Below are positions 10,894 to 21,936 of a DNA stretch of 64,000 bases, one piece after another (position 1 is the stretch's first letter; each line of letters begins with the position of its first letter). The DNA lies in assembly GCA_016647705.1 (NCBI GenBank), contig CM028327.1:45091114-45155113 (forward strand), in the 5' to 3' direction. The translations under genes were made by a program, and so were the position numbers. The notes under the pieces were generated by a model. The model searched no databases and was not told the origin of the DNA. It was given only the letters and a program-made list of their open reading frames with translations. The DNA is from Eucommia ulmoides. Its lineage: Eukaryota > Streptophyta > Magnoliopsida > Garryales > Eucommiaceae.

Positions 10894-11764
10894 GTGAGTG
10901 TACTGCCCTTCTTGCCAAACTATTTTCCATATAAATATGATGAGATATGTGTTTATTTAACTGTACGAATTTTATAAATTACATGGATCAAGCCAGTTGT
11001 GGGTGAGTTGGTAAAATGGTTTTCCTTTGAAATATTTGGGCTTAAAAATAAAGACTTTTTAAATAATCTGTTGGATTTGATGGTTTTAATAAAAAAGGTG
11101 GGAAAAACATAGTTTTTAAATTAAAAGTGGGTTTTGTTAAAAAAGAGGTGGACAAGGGTGATTTTGATGGTATTATTGAAATGGTGATTTTGTCGATATT
11201 ATTGAAGTGGTGATTTATATTATGGTTTGTCCGGAGGGTGGTCCGGCGGATAGATAATTAATTGTGTTTTGGTGATGATATTATTGAATTGACTATGCCA
11301 TAGTTATGATATCCTGTCCGGAGGGTGGTCCGGCAAGTGGTGATTTATGATGGATACTTATTATGTGGTGATGTATATTATTGGCCTCCGGAGACATCCG
11401 GTTGGCGGTGATCTGCGCAGTTAGGTCTGCTAGGAAGGCATATCCTACGGATGGTTACGGTACCGTTGCAACTCCCGATCGTGAGGTTAAAACGATCACT
11501 ATGGCTTAGCCGGTGGGTGTGGGATTGAGATGTGTGTTTAAATTGGGGTGTTTTATATATATACTGGGTGACTTATTATTGATTGGGTGTTTGGAAACTG
11601 AATTATACTGCTTTACTTTCATTTCTTATTTGATACTAGAGATTTTACTAACTCCGTGTGGTGTTTATATTTATTCACGCTTGATCCATTTAAATGTTGG
11701 ATTTTTATGAAATGTGTTGTTGCTATGTTTAAAAATGGTTTTTACTAAGAAGGCAGTACACTCG
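10894..11764. repeat. Inverted repeat AGTGTACTGC...GCAGTACACT inside the LTR
   Basis: The arm at about 10896-10911 (AGTGTACTGCCCTTCT) and the arm at about 11748-11762 (AGAAGGCAGTACACT) are complementary with one base bulged. Between them lie several GTCCGGAGGGTGGTCCGGC units (about 11228-11340). The sister LTR keeps the inverted pair at 14086-14096 and 15131-15140. Confidence 0.7.
11476..11499. repeat. Conserved stem-loop GATCGT...ACGATC
   Basis: GATCGT and ACGATC form a 6-bp stem with a 9-base purine-rich loop (GAGGTTAAA). The sister LTR at 12602-15385 keeps the stem and nearly the same loop at about 14645-14665 despite strong divergence around it, which suggests functional constraint within the element family. 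Confidence 0.6.
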
Positions 11765-12229
11765 CAGGTGATTTCTTAGGAGATGGTCCCCTATTGGCAT
11801 TAGGTGGAGTCATCTGGGAGGTTTTTGAGTTGAGTTGTCAGAGAGAAAAAATAAGATAGTGAAAGGTTATGTACTTGTTGTATGATTGAAATTGTATAGT
11901 ACATTTATGTAATTGAGTAATGTATCAAGAAGTTAATAGTGAAGCAGGTGATGTCATATTGTCGTCACGCCTGTCCTGGGATGACAGGTGTCCGGGACGG
12001 GTCGTGACAACAACAATTACCGGTATATTATTCATGGGTAAAGGGTTGCACTGGAATTTACATAAGAGCAACTCATTATCCATAGCCGTAAATTAAAATG
12101 AAAATCAACCTTATGATGTACTTTGAAATATAAAACTATACAGAGACTATATTATGCATTATACGTTAAAGCAAATACACGGAGAGATTAGTGAAAATGT
12201 TATTTAAGCCATGATCTGAAGATGCGTAC

Positions 12230-12363
12230 CTCTAATCGATGATATTACATAAGCTAGAAAATAGTGATGTGATTGAGTATTACAGGCTGATCACACACGT
12301 AGGTTACCACTACTGTGTTGGCTCGCTTCAATTTCTCCTTCAACCTACTTCTGTTCTCCAAAC
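12230..12363 (-). pseudogene. Miro (mitochondrial Rho GTPase) exon fragment, first exon
   Basis: The minus strand encodes ENRSRLKEKLKRA then NTVVVTYVCDQP, which matches the switch-II-to-G4 part of the first GTPase domain of plant Miro. The rest of the exon can be aligned to ..LDRLSTFWLPELRRLE, but two codons (the W and the E) are now stops. The block ends HRLE followed by a GAG|GTACGC donor. The exon order on the minus strand (12.36 kb, then 12.03-9.25 kb) is the gene order of Miro, and about 200 bases of intron-like sequence separate the two. No N-terminal P-loop exon and no downstream EF-hand exons were found nearby. Confidence 0.85.
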
Positions 12364-12415
12364 TACATTGAACATCAAACAAAGGCAATCAAACCCATTA
12401 AATTAAAGAACACAC

Positions 12416-12417
12416 AC

Positions 12418-12453
<36 letters not shown>
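12416..12453. repeat. (CA)n microsatellite
   Basis: An almost pure CA dinucleotide run between the Miro fragment and the next LTR. Confidence 0.95.
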
Positions 12454-12458
<5 letters not shown>

Positions 12459-12798
12459 ATATCTACATATGAAGCTAGGACCGGAATTATTTTGTTGCTT
12501 CTTTTAAGCATCTATTTTTCTGATTTTGAGACCAATACTGCAATAATACAAATATACTTTGAGCTCATGTCTTAACCTCCCCGAGTTGTTTGAGCATTTC
12601 TGTAAGACCCTAACTTTCGCGCGTGCCCTATCATTAGCTGCATCTTAGAACATTTAGAAAATGATAGGGTGGAATGTGTCATTTAGTAGTTAATTTAAAA
12701 TTTTAGGGATTCATTAGTAATTTTGAAAAATATTAATTTTAAATTTTGGATTTAACTAATAAATCAAAGAAATCAAGGGGAGATTAATTAAATTTGAA

Positions 12799-12802
<4 letters not shown>

Positions 12803-12862
<60 letters not shown>
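12803..12862. repeat. (TA)n microsatellite
   Basis: A pure TA run of about 30 units in the position of the presumed LTR promoter. The isoleucine/tyrosine-alternating open frames crossing it are artefacts. Confidence 0.95.
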
Positions 12863-12864
<2 letters not shown>

Positions 12865-13403
12865 ATGCATACACAAACCCCAACAATGGAAGGAAAGAGA
12901 GAAGTTGGTGATCGATGGGGGTAAGGGCGCCGGAGTTGGTGGGGAGAGAGAAAGGTTCGACCGGTGGGTTGTGGTGTTCGTTGCGTGCGTGTGTAGTCGT
13001 GGTAGTCCATCAGGTGTCGGTGGTGTGATGTTTTTTTCGTCGTCAATGGTATGGGGTATCGACGGTGTGCTGATCGGTCTGGTAAGTGTATGGGTTTCAG
13101 TTGTCAGTCGTTCGGTCGTGTGTTTTGAGTGTGCTGATGAGTGTGTGGGTGTGTTCTGCTGGTGCGTGTGTGTGTGCGCTTTGTTTTGATCATCCGGGTG
13201 ATGTGTGTGTGTCCAACGTTCAGATGGCTGTGACGGCGTATGTGTGTGTACTGTTTGTCGGTGTGTGGGTATGTGTCTGTGTGAGTGTGTATGCTGTTCA
13301 GACATGTGAGTGTGTGTGTGTGCTGTCCAGTTCGTTCGGTGGTGTGGGAAGGTGATCAGCGTGTGTATGTGTATGGTTGGTCGTTGTGTGGGTGATCGTC
13401 GGA

Positions 13404-13404
<1 letters not shown>

Positions 13405-13448
<44 letters not shown>
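13405..13448. repeat. (TG)n microsatellite
   Basis: A TG dinucleotide run within a wider GT-rich stretch (13100-13510). The Cys/Val or His/Thr open frames on both strands here are compositional. Confidence 0.95.
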
Positions 13449-13618
13449 GTCGGCCTTGGTGATCTTCCGTGCGTGTGTGTGTCGCTGCTTTGTGTGTGAG
13501 TGTGTGTGGGCCGGTTGTAGACGCTGGAGCTGGTCAAGAGAGAGAGAGATGAGGGGGCAGTTCGAAATGAAGCAGAAACAGAACCATCGTCGCGGAGGTG
13601 AAGGTGCAGTAGGCTGAT

Positions 13619-13706
13619 AAAAAAAAAAAGAGAAGAAAAGAAGAAAAAAAAGAAAAAGAAAAAAAAAAGAAAAAAAAAAAGAGGAAAAAGAGAAAAAAAA
13701 AGAAAA
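13619..13706. repeat. 88-base uninterrupted polypurine tract
   Basis: Only A and G occur from 13619 to 13706 on the plus strand. Such mirror-prone purine tracts can adopt triplex structures. It is part of the LTR but has no equally long counterpart in the sister copy. Confidence 0.9.
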
Positions 13707-14334
13707 TCAGATAAAAATCAAAATTTGAAAATCCAATTTCTCGGGCTGCTAGCGATTCGGAAGCAGGTAAAATTTCAATCGATTATAATTTCATTAAATT
13801 AAATTAGTAGCATTAAAATTTTCGGGATCGGGATAATAATTTTGTAACCGTTAATAATTAATAATTGCGTACAGTAAATATTAACGGAGCGAAACAGACG
13901 AAATAAAAATTCTGCATAATTAAATTTTGGGAATGGGAAATTAAGGAATTTAGGGCCTGCATTGCATATTAGGGTTGCTTTGAAAAAAATATTAATTGGG
14001 CTCTATCACTATTAGGTTCGCAAGCGTCGGCGTCCCGGTAGGGTTTGGACGGGGATAGTTTTGCGGTATGGAAATCGAGGTAAGTGTACTGTTATCTATA
14101 TAAAGTTACAAAATTTATTTTCATATAAGTTATGGAAAATGTGTTTATTTAAGAATGAATAATTTTGCGATGCATTTGGAATGAGTTGGTTTTAAAGGGT
14201 AAAAAAATGGTTTTTCTTTTATCAAATGGGTTTAAAAGGTCGAAGATGATTTTGGATCAAATTGGTTTTAAAAGTAGAAAGCGATTGTTGAATCAAGTTA
14301 GTTTTAAATATGGAGGATGATTTTTAGTCCGACT

Positions 14335-14620
14335 ATGCCATATCTATGATCCCGTCAGGAGGGCATGTCCTACGGGATGGTTTTGACCTGTTAGGAGGGT
14401 ACGTCTTGCGGGTGGTTGATTATGTGGCGAGATATTATGACCTGTCCGGCAGGTGGTTGTTGATATTATGACCCGTCAGGAATGTCAGTCCTACATGTGG
14501 TTGATTATATTATGACCTGTCCGGAGGGTTAGTCCAGCAGGTGGTTGTTGATATTATGACATGTCAGGAGGATTAGTCCTGAAGGTGGTTTTACCCGTCA
14601 AGAGTGCAAACCTGGTGGGT
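14335..14620. repeat. Tandem GTCCGGAGG...GGTGGTTG units
   Basis: About five diverged units of roughly 50-60 bases contain 'GACC(T/C)GTC(C/A)GGAGG ... GTCC.GC(A/G)GGTGGTTG' and TGATATTATGA spacers. The sister LTR has fewer units at 11228-11340. Confidence 0.75.
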
Positions 14621-15385
14621 GGTACGATACTGTTACAACTCTTGATCGTGAGGTAAAAACGATCCCATGGCTAGTAGGAGAGGAGGTGGGGTGTATTTTA
14701 TTATACGTTAAAATATTTGGTTTGGTGAATTTAAAATATTTTTGCTGGTTGGTTTAAAAATACTTGGACGGGTTGATTTAAAATCTTTGGATTGATTGAT
14801 TTAAAATAATTGAGTTGGTTCATTTAAAATGTTTGGATTGGGTATTTTAAATGTATATTGATTTATTCCATTGGTGATAAGAAAACTGGATTTCCGTACG
14901 GTGTGTGATTATATTATATTTGTGTTGGGTTATTTAAATACAATATTTCTTTACATTGGTGACAGTTGGAAACTGGTTCCAAATATGGTATACGATATAC
15001 GATATTATTGTCATATTTTTGCATTTCATTAGTGGCAGTGGGACCGGGTATGTGATTATAATATTATATTTTGAAATGTGGTATTTAATAATTGTATTTG
15101 GGTCATTAAATGTTTTTTTTATTTATGAAGACAGTACACTGATAAAAGATTTTTGGGTTTCAGGTACCGCGGCTAGGAGTTGGTCCACTACTGGCATTAG
15201 GTAGTTTCTGGCGGTAATGACATTTTGGAGGTGAGCTGGTCGGATGTGAACCGATGAAGGTTCAGGTATTTTCGAAAAAAAATACATCTACAGTAGCGCG
15301 CGTATATATATACATCTGTATGTATTTAGCTGATTGGGCAGATGGCGTCATGTCGACGTCACGCCCGCCCTCGGGTGATGGGTCC

Positions 15386-16725
15386 TGATCGCTCAAATTT
15401 AATATCCAATTGAAGCATAAAATATATTATAGTATAACGCTTAAGTACGGGGTCGATCCACATGGATTGATTGTAACTATTAATTTTATATCTTATTTTT
15501 CGTATGTGGATAAATGATTTTAGTTTGATTTTGAATTTTAATAATAAAATAGCAAAAAATTAATCAATTGAGATAAAATATATATAAAGATTTGGGTTAG
15601 GGACGTGCATAAATTCATCAATTCATTTAGTAAATTTTATTCCTATTTATTTGATTCAATATGTAATCAAGTAATATTAACTACAAGTCAATATTACCGC
15701 GAAAGATAAATCGACCACTTAATTGAGTTAAACTATCTTCACGATTCAATTCGTACATTAACTAATCTAAGGTGAACTAATCGTTTAGTATAATTTATCC
15801 AATTAAGTCGTATCGATACCACTAAAACTGATTGTAAAACTGTTAGATTTAAACTACAAGTATTAGATATAACATTAGAGATACAAATAAATTCAGATCT
15901 AAATCTCTATAACAACATTTAGAACATAAACTATTCAATAAAAATGTTTAAGATCATAATTCTTATTTTACAACCTTACACAAATAAGAATAAAATATAA
16001 TTGAAACAAGAATAAAATTACATAGATAAATTTGAAAAGAAATACAGCCCTAACCCGATTGACGAAATTAGCCGGTCATGGATTTGTGTTCTTTCACAAG
16101 ATATTTAAGAGAAACCCCATGAAGAATTGCCCAACAGTGGCCGCTGGAACCAATTGAAAAGAAAAAGAAAAAATGAAGATTTTTGGAGAGCAAGAGGAGA
16201 GAGAGAGATACCACTATTTTTTTGGACCAAGTACCCATTTGAATCCAAAGTAATAATCCTAATATATATTCCCAATTGTCAAAGCTGCCGAAAATATCTT
16301 TTGATTTGATCATCCCTTAATAAAAAAATCAATTTTCCCTTTTATGTCTTGATTTGTTGCCTTTATGGATGGATGAGTAATGATGTATAAGCAACATTCC
16401 AAATTAAGCTCCCAATTCACTGTCAAATTTTCTGATTTTGTTTCCATTATATTGTCTATCAATTGGCCTTTAAATTGAACAAATGTAACGGTTATTTGTG
16501 GGATAGAATCGTTACAGACCCAATTTATGGGTTGCGGGTCGACCTGTTTCCCTTTCAATTTCAATTCTTTTCAACAATTTTTTGCCATTTTTCCGTATTT
16601 CTTTATTTCTAACTTTATTCCTGCAAAAAACAATAAACTGTATTATTACTAATTAAAATTTAATAAAAAGATTAACAAAATTACAAATTTAGGGTTAAAT
16701 TTTGCTATAAAATTGAGAACAATCA
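15386..16725 (-). repeat. Athila 3' LTR
   Basis: It reads TGATCGCTCAAATTTAAT at the left and ends GAGAACAATCA at the right, followed by the polypurine tract. It includes the 'AAGTACGGGGTCGATCCACA' block seen near one end of many plant gypsy LTRs. The last 820 bases correspond to the 5' LTR remnant at 25345-26215, but the copies are strongly diverged, which indicates an old insertion. Confidence 0.8.
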
Positions 16726-16737
16726 CACCCTCACACT
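16726..16737 (-). promoter_or_regulatory. Athila polypurine tract (PPT)
   Basis: On the minus strand AGTGTGAGGGTG immediately precedes the 3' LTR, where the plus-strand DNA primer of an LTR retrotransposon belongs. Confidence 0.7.
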
Positions 16738-17933
16738 TATATTTTGCTAGTCTTCGAGTAAAACAAAGATCTAAAAAATGAAAATGCTACTTTCGTAGGG
16801 AACACAATTGCATTTAGCGTATGCAATAAGCCTTTAAACCCCTAGGCGATCCCTAGTGGACGAGTTTTAGTCTCGTGAAGGTTTATAATGATGATACCTA
16901 CAAACATTTAAACCTCTTATAATAATCTTTTAAGCACAATAGGCAGAGTTCAAAAATATATTTTTTTAGTGGAACACATGCTTGTCGAAGAGTATCACTA
17001 TTATTTCTGTCAGAAAACACTCAATTTAATTTCATGTCTTACTTTGTTCAAATAGCTCAATCTCAAGTATAAGTCGTCTCAATAAACATTAGCAAATTGA
17101 TGAATTTCAACCTCAAAAAGGGTTTTATTATTCTCTCTAATATTTTATTTATATCATTTTTTTTTAAAGCAATTGATATGTGCAATGTTAATCCCACTGG
17201 ACTTTCTAGGATGTCCATGTAGCGAGTGTTGGGTCAATTATCCCAATCCAGTTGGCTCAGGTCATTAGGTATTGAGACACCCTAAAAGGCTTAATTACTC
17301 GAACATTCTAGGTTTCGGGATTAACCGATCAATTCAATTTTTTTCATTTTTTTTTGCTTTACATTTTTTTTTAATTATTATTCTTAGAGAGAAGAACACA
17401 AATTCATATTTTTAGCTGCTATTCAACAATTCGCTAACATAAACTAAGATTACCAAACTTAAAATTAGGGTGTATGAACAATAGTGCAACTTGAAACTAA
17501 TTTAAGTGCAACTTTCATAATATAATAATTTTACCCCTATGGATTTACATGCATCCACTAAAAAAATATATTCTCGAACATAATGTGCATTTTTTTTTTA
17601 TTATTTTTAACTGCGACATTAGGTCACTCTCCCCCACACCTAGTTCTAACATTGTCCTCAATGTAAAAAAATAAATAATAATAATAAATTAAAACTTTGA
17701 GTAAAGGAACAGGACAACCTGATGTCAAAAGCCGGTTTGGACTTGTTTCTGTGAAAATTTCTTGAAATGCTTCCAAACCTGTGAACTATACACATATAGA
17801 AATAAAAGGTCCAAGATTAAGCATTATATGATTGTCCTTTATAAAAAAAAAAATTGTATATATATATATATATAATGGGTTGTCTTCCATTTAGCGCTAA
17901 GTTTTATGTCTTCAGCCCAACGTAAAGGAAGTG
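16738..17933 (-). other. Athila spacer between integrase and 3' LTR; no env-like gene
   Basis: About 1.2 kb without a usable reading frame on the coding strand. It contains a short (TA)n tract near 17855-17873. Athila elements often encode an env-like protein here; I see no trace of one. Confidence 0.6.
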
Positions 17934-19132
17934 TCATGTATAAATTGGATCACTTAAGTGAAATGCATCAATGACACCTCCTGTGGCTTCGATTATCGGT
18001 TTCAGTCGTTGGCCGTTAGCTTTCATTCTCCGGCCATCCTTAGGATCTATAATCTCTACTGCTCCGTTAGGATATATTTCGGTGACCACGAATGGTCCGT
18101 CCCATTTTGAGCGTAATATTCCAGGGAATAATCTTAATTTTGAGTTAAAGAGCCACACTCACTAGTTAGGCTCGATGGACTTCTTTCGAATATTTTTGTC
18201 GTGGAAAGCTTTAGTCCTAGCCTTATAAACTCTAGAGCTCTCATATGACTCGTTTCTCAATTCTTCTAATTCTGCTAGTTGTAGTTTTCTGTGTGCACCA
18301 ACTTCTTTCAAGTCGAAGTTAAGGGCCTTAATTGCCCACATCGCTCGATGTTCTAATTCAATTGGGAGATAGCAGGCTTTACTGTATACTAATCGATTTG
18401 GGGATATTCCAATCGGGGTCTTATATGCGGTACGATAGGCCCATAGTGCATCATTTAATCTTAATGACCAATCTTTCCTATCGGGCCTAACCGTCTTTTC
18501 TAAAATATTTTTGACCTCTCTATTGGATACATCAGCTTGCCTGTTCGTTTGGGGATGATAAGGGGTGTCCACTTTGTGAGTAACAAAATATTTTCGCATA
18601 AGCGCTTCGAATGGACGGTTACAGAAATGGCTCCCCTCATTACTTATTATTGCTCGTGGAACCCCAAAACGACAAAATATTTCTTTTAGAAATTAAAGCA
18701 CAACCTTATGGTCATTTGTTTTTGTTGCTATCGCTTCTACTCACTTGGAAACATAATCGACAACTAGTAAGATGTATAGATTACCATAAGATTGTGGAAA
18801 GGGTCCCATGAAATCAATTCTCCACACATCAAACAATTCTACAACTAAAATAGGTTGAAGGGGCATCATATCTCTTCGAGACATGGCCCTTAACTGTTGG
18901 CATCGGAGACATGCACGACAGTAGTGGTGTGCATCTTTAAAGACTGTTGGCCAATAAAACCCGCATTGTAATATTTTTGCTGCGTTGTTTTTCCTCCAAA
19001 ATGGCCCCCATACGCTTCAGTATGACAGAAATTCAATATACTTTCCACTTCACTTTCCGGCACACACCATCTAATGATTTGGTCAGAGCAATATTTAAAG
19101 AGGTCAGGATCTTCCCAATAAAAAGCTCTCAC
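17934..19132 (-). pseudogene. Athila integrase
   Basis: The minus-strand fragments join into an integrase that would insert the cDNA into host chromatin. The N-terminal zinc-binding region is near 18900-19130 (HTEAYGGHFGGKTTQQK). The end of the catalytic core, with [19 protein letters not shown] (family E-containing helix), is near 18500-18580, and [19 protein letters not shown] follows. The C-terminal part has SKLRLFPGILRSKWDGPF. It is broken into at least three pieces by stops and frameshifts (about 18160, 18600-18890, 19130). Confidence 0.9.
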
Positions 19133-19792
19133 CTATGAAAAGAAACGATCTTTATCTTGCTTTGACCAGTGAGATGGTGTTTTTCCGGTAGCCAGATAAT
19201 TAATAATGTTGGTATACCACGGTGTGAGCATGTGTGATATGGCTAAGAGCTGTTCGTCTGGAAAAGTATCTCGAATAGGTTCCTCATCTCTAGGTGCCTT
19301 TATAAATATCCTCAACATGTAGTCGGCAACAACATTCTCTATTCCCTTTTTATCTCGGATTTCATAATAAAATTCTTGGAGTAAGAGTACCCACCTTATT
19401 AGTCGAGGTTTTGTTTCTTTCTTGGATAAGAGATACCGCAAAGCGGTGTGATCCGAGAATATTACAACTTTAGATCCTAGGCAGTAGGATCTAAATTTAT
19501 CCAAGGCATATACTACAGCGAGAAATTCTTTCTCCGTTGTTGTATAATTCAATTGAGCACCGGAAAGGGTTTTGCTCATATAGTATATCACATTCGGGAC
19601 CTTTTCTACCCGTTGTCCCAAAACTGTTCCGATCGCATGGTTGGATGCATCACACATAATCTCAAAAGGGAGAGCATAGTTCGATGACTGAATAATTGGG
19701 GCAGTAGATAACATTTTCTTTAATTGACTGAAAGCTTCTAAGCATGCTTCATTAAAGTTAAATGGAGTATCTTGGGGGTAAGAAGATGGCAT
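19133..19792 (-). pseudogene. Athila RNase H
   Basis: The 219-residue open frame is a complete gypsy RNase H. It has [18 protein letters not shown] (catalytic Asp in CDAS), the [21 protein letters not shown] helix with its Glu, and [20 protein letters not shown] (third Asp). The family role is to degrade the RNA strand of the RNA-DNA hybrid. It overlaps the end of the RT frame in another phase, so one frameshift separates it from RT. Confidence 0.9.
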
Positions 19793-20760
19793 AATGGATG
19801 GGCAATTTTGCTAAAATCTTTGATAAATCGTCGATAGAAACCCGCGTGGCCTAAGAATGAGCGAATTTGTTTTACCGTATGAGGTGGTAGCAAACTTGCT
19901 ATCAAATCAACCTTAACCTTATCTACTTTTATTCCCCTAGAGGACACTATATGTCCTAGAACTATTCCTTCTTGAACCATAAAATGGCTCTTCTCCCAGC
20001 TTAATACAAGGTTCATTTCTTCACATCTCTCCAAGACTATAGATAGATTTCGAAGGTAGTCATCAAAAGAGGCTCTGAACACAGAAAAATCATCCATGAA
20101 TACCTCCATAAAATTTTCTATCATATCAGAAAAGATTGATATCATACACCTTTGAAAAGTTGTGGGTACATTACACAAGCTGAAGGGCATTTGCCGGTAG
20201 GTGAACGTCCCAAACAGGCATGTGAATGCCATTTTCTCCAAATCATCTGGGTATACAGCTATTTGATTATACCCCAAATATCTATCTAGAAAGCAAAAAT
20301 ACATCTGACCCGCTAAACGCTCAAGGATTTGATCAATAAATGGCAGCGGAAAATGATATTTGCGTGTCATGGAATTTAGCTTCCTAAAATCAATACACAC
20401 GCGCCACCCCGTGACCTCACGTGTTTGAATCAACTCACCTTCAGAGTTTGGTACCACAGTGATACCGGACTTTTTAGGAACGACTTGGGTTAGACTAACC
20501 CAAGGACTATTAGAGATTGGGTAAATAATACCCACATCTAACAACTTCAACACTACTTTTTTTACTACCTCCCTCATATTTGGGTTTAATCGTCTTTGTG
20601 CTTCCCTTGACAGTTTCGCGTCCTCTTCTAAGTGTATCCTATGCATACAAAAAGAAGGATCAATACCCTTGAGGTCGAAAAATGACCAACCAATTGCCTT
20701 CTTGTAACGAGTTAACACTTCAACCAATTGCCTTCTTGTAACGAGTTAACACTTCAACCA
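19738..20760 (-). pseudogene. Athila reverse transcriptase
   Basis: The 329-residue frame covers most of the RT domain: GWRVCIDFRKLN, a DRYLGYNQIAVYPDD segment (normally DGYSGYNQ), FGTFTYRQMPFSLCNVP and the catalytic box EVFMDDFSVF. These are followed by GIVLGHIVSSRGI and [22 protein letters not shown]. The upstream part is disrupted by a perfect 34-bp tandem duplication (20691-20724 and 20725-20758). Since 34 is not a multiple of three, it shifts frame. DGYSGY to DRYLGY changes also argue against activity. Confidence 0.92.
20691..20758. repeat. 34-bp perfect tandem duplication in RT
   Basis: CAATTGCCTTCTTGTAACGA plus 14 further bases occurs twice head-to-tail with no differences. It is therefore younger than the rest of the decay. 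Confidence 0.95.
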
Positions 20761-20818
20761 ATTTACTTTCTTGTTCCTTCGTCAAGGTAGACGAAATAAT
20801 TACTGGTAAAGTGTTATC

Positions 20819-21760
20819 CTAACCTAAGAAGACATACTTAAGTGAATTAGGTAATTGTTTCAACTCAAGTTTTGGTGGTGATTCAATGTATGGTTTAAGA
20901 GGTGGACCTTGTGACATTGACAGTGTCTCAAATCGAGGTGCCCATTTAGGCGACTCCGATTGCGAGACATATGCTAACACACTATTAACTTCCTTCATAT
21001 TCTCCTCTGTAGCCAAACATTCTTCTCCATAATGGAAAAGAGTTGTCTCAACAAGATCTCGGGATGTGACAAATGGTGCTGCTGCTTCAACTAACTCATC
21101 AATAATGTCAAGAGCAAAGCATTCTGAGTCAGTCTCTCCTGAGGGCGCTCGTGAATCATTAAACACATTTAGTTGTACTTTCATATTCCCAAATGATACA
21201 TCCATGACCCCAGTTCTACAATTAATGCATGCATTGGCCGTGGCCAAAAAGGATCTCCCAAGAATAACTTGGATTTGTAGAGACATATTTGTTACAAGCT
21301 CCATATTTAGCACAATGAAATCAACAGGGAAGAAAAATTTATCCACCCTAACTAGGATATCTGCTATCATCCCTCAAGGTTTCTTCGCTAATCTATCAGC
21401 CAATTGAAGAGTGACTGAGGTCGCTTGCAAAGTTCCTAGCCCAAGTTTCTGATATACCGAAAATGGCAAAAGATTGACACTAGCACCTAAATCCAAGAGA
21501 GCACGATGAATGGTATGATCACCAATCACGCATGAAATGGTAGGTGTGCCTGGATCCTTGAATTTAGGTGGTGTACCATATTTCAGAATAGAGCTCACAT
21601 GTTCGGTAAGGAAGATTTTTTTAAGCACGTGATTGTTTACTTTTCTTTTCTGTGTACATAAATCTTTTAGAAACTTAGCATATGTTGGTACTTGCTTAAT
21701 TGCCTCTAGTAGTGGAAGATTTATTTTTACTTGCTTGAATGTTTCAAGAATTTCTTCCAT
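20819..21760 (-). pseudogene. Athila aspartic protease region
   Basis: It is two open frames separated by one stop near 21372. The first contains ISCVIGDHTIHRALLDLGAS then VNLLPFSVYQKLGLG, where DLG replaces the usual DSG/DTG as in other plant Athila-type proteases. The second contains ADILVRVDKFFFPVDFIVL and the flap-side ILGRSFLATANACINCRTG. The enzyme cleaves the gag-pol polyprotein. The remaining region, to about 20819, links to RT and has lost similarity. Confidence 0.85.
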
Positions 21761-21936
21761 GTTTTTGAATTTCTTGTCTGTTGGTAAGGGTTTGTCTAAG
21801 CATTGCGGGAATGGGATAGGAGGTATATAAGATGCCTCTAGCTGAGACCTAGACTGTTGCTTACCACTTGGGGTAGGTATTGAGGTGGAAACAGGGTCCT
21901 TCTCAATAGTTTCTCTCAGCGCTTCACCCGGTAAGT

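Larger units (their letters stand above)
9384..12009. mobile_element. Solo LTR (TGTAAGACCC...GTCGTGACA) inserted in the Miro exon
   Basis: The ends are TGTAAGACCCCGAC and GGGTCGTGACA, flanked on both sides by the identical 5-bp target ACAAC (9379-9383 and 12010-12014). Removing the LTR and one target copy restores a continuous Miro exon sequence, which confirms the boundaries independently. There is no internal coding region, so this is a solo LTR left by recombination. At 2626 bp it is long. TGTAAGACC/GTCGTGACA ends are common in plant gypsy LTRs. It contains a TATA-like tract at 9596-9615, GA and GT microsatellites, the CGCCTAGGCG cluster and the conserved stem-loop listed separately. A diverged sister copy lies at 12602-15385. 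Confidence 0.9.
5023..12601 (-). mobile_element. Helitron-like element A (non-autonomous), with captured exons and a nested solo LTR
   Basis: The minus-strand 3' end shows a GC-rich hairpin followed about ten bases later by a CTAT/CTAG-type terminus, the Helitron signature. The same arrangement occurs at 58640 and 60833. The interior lacks Rep/helicase coding sequence. It holds AT-rich repeats, decayed exons of a Miro-type GTPase on the minus strand and a 60-base exon-like piece at 7301-7360, which is the sort of cargo Helitrons pick up. The 5' boundary is not identified. The right limit given is only where the next LTR begins, so the extent is uncertain, and the Miro exons could instead be a decayed host locus. 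Confidence 0.45.
12602..15385. mobile_element. Truncated LTR, sister of the 9384-12009 solo LTR
   Basis: It begins TGTAAGACCCTAAC like its sister and follows the same internal order: TA tract, GT-rich stretch, inverted AGTGTACTG arm, GTCCGGAGG units, GATCGT...ACGATC stem-loop, GAAGACAGTACACT arm, 'GGCATTAGGT', then GTCACGCCCGCCC. The sister's last bases (GGGACGGGTCGTGACA) are missing because the Athila LTR starts at 15386. Which strand is transcribed is not clear. Confidence 0.8.

Noticed and set aside
12756-13617. Long open frames on both strands
   Set aside because: They are produced by TA and TG dinucleotide runs and GT-rich sequence in an LTR; composition explains them fully.
16738-17933. 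Env-like gene of the Athila element
   Set aside because: The spacer has no frame of useful length on the coding strand and no signal-peptide or membrane segment.
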